A DNA stretch of 6,562 nucleotides, taken from assembly GCA_003224785.1 (NCBI GenBank), contig QHZV01000227.1, positions 1 to 6,562 of the forward strand. The letters are read 5' to 3'. The notes below the pieces were generated by a model that worked only from the letters and a program-made list of their open reading frames with translations, did not search any database and was not told the DNA's origin. Below, piece after piece: positions 6,490 to 6,562 of this stretch; positions within the stretch are counted from its first letter, which is position 1, and each line of letters starts with the position of its first letter. A program made the position numbers and the translations under genes. This DNA comes from Acidobacteriota bacterium. Its GTDB lineage: Bacteria > Acidobacteriota > Terriglobia > Terriglobales > Acidobacteriaceae.

Positions 6490-6516
6490 ATCATACTTAA
6501 GACCGCCGGGATGCAA
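6490..6516 (-). promoter_or_regulatory. Weak candidate promoter of the cytochrome c-coxC unit
   Basis: On the minus strand TTGCAT (6516-6511) and TATGAT (6495-6490) lie 15 nt apart, shorter than the preferred 17. It is the best sigma70-like pair I can see upstream of the cytochrome gene. Confidence 0.25.
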
Positions 6517-6541
6517 GGCAATCCAGTAAAATGCACCGCTT

Positions 6542-6562
6542 ATGGCAACCAAAGGTCACAGT
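6542..6562 (+). CDS. Possible first codons of a divergent gene (uncertain)
   Basis: An ATG at 6542 opens a frame MATKGHS that runs off the right edge. A second open ATG at 6531 in another frame competes with it. No Shine-Dalgarno is visible, but TAAAAT (6527-6532) ends 9 nt before the 6542 ATG, which would suit a leaderless transcript. Seven codons are too few to identify a product, and this may not be a gene. Confidence 0.2.

Noticed and set aside
6319..6552. Minus-strand 77-codon frame covering the cytochrome c leader
   Set aside because: Its internal ATG at 6450 overlaps the Shine-Dalgarno of the cytochrome gene and is out of frame with the haem motif; no family resemblance.

Overview
The window is ordinary chromosomal sequence, probably from an acidobacterium of the Terriglobia/Koribacter type. 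That placement is an inference from three protein features: an M13 (neprilysin-like) exopeptidase, a cytochrome oxidase subunit III with a Gly/Pro-rich hydrophilic leader, and a small exported cytochrome c with a CQLCH haem site. I see no phage, transposase, CRISPR, tRNA or rRNA sequence.

Layout: all five genes I can support lie on the minus strand. Read 5'->3' on that strand from the right edge they are: a monohaem class I cytochrome c (6437-6081, TTG start); a cytochrome c oxidase subunit III (6058-5312), 22 bp downstream of it and probably co-transcribed; a small exported polytopic DUF5684-like membrane protein (about 5176 or 5155 to 4730); a secreted M13 zinc metallopeptidase (4587-2545); and uvrA (2201 to beyond position 1), of which 733 codons are present and the C-terminal part lies outside the window. 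At the far right edge an open plus-strand reading frame may be the first codons of a divergent gene, but only a few codons are visible.

Function: the cytochrome c/CoxC pair belongs to aerobic respiration (electron delivery to, and a structural subunit of, a haem-copper oxidase). The catalytic subunits I and II are not in the window. The M13 peptidase is an envelope peptide-degrading enzyme and UvrA is the damage sensor of nucleotide excision repair. DUF5684, M13 and uvrA look like separate transcription units: a good hairpin terminator lies between DUF5684 and M13, a weaker terminator-like structure follows M13, and each gene has its own promoter-like sequence.

Most worth a second look: (1) the DUF5684-like gene, whose best-placed Shine-Dalgarno points at an ACG codon rather than the annotatable GTG; (2) a palindromic, REP-like repeat read in frame inside uvrA just after the second Walker A motif; (3) a Lys/Ser-rich low-complexity insertion in the UvrB-binding region of UvrA; (4) an orphan cytochrome c-coxC pair without coxA/coxB. 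I found no convincing novel multi-gene system.
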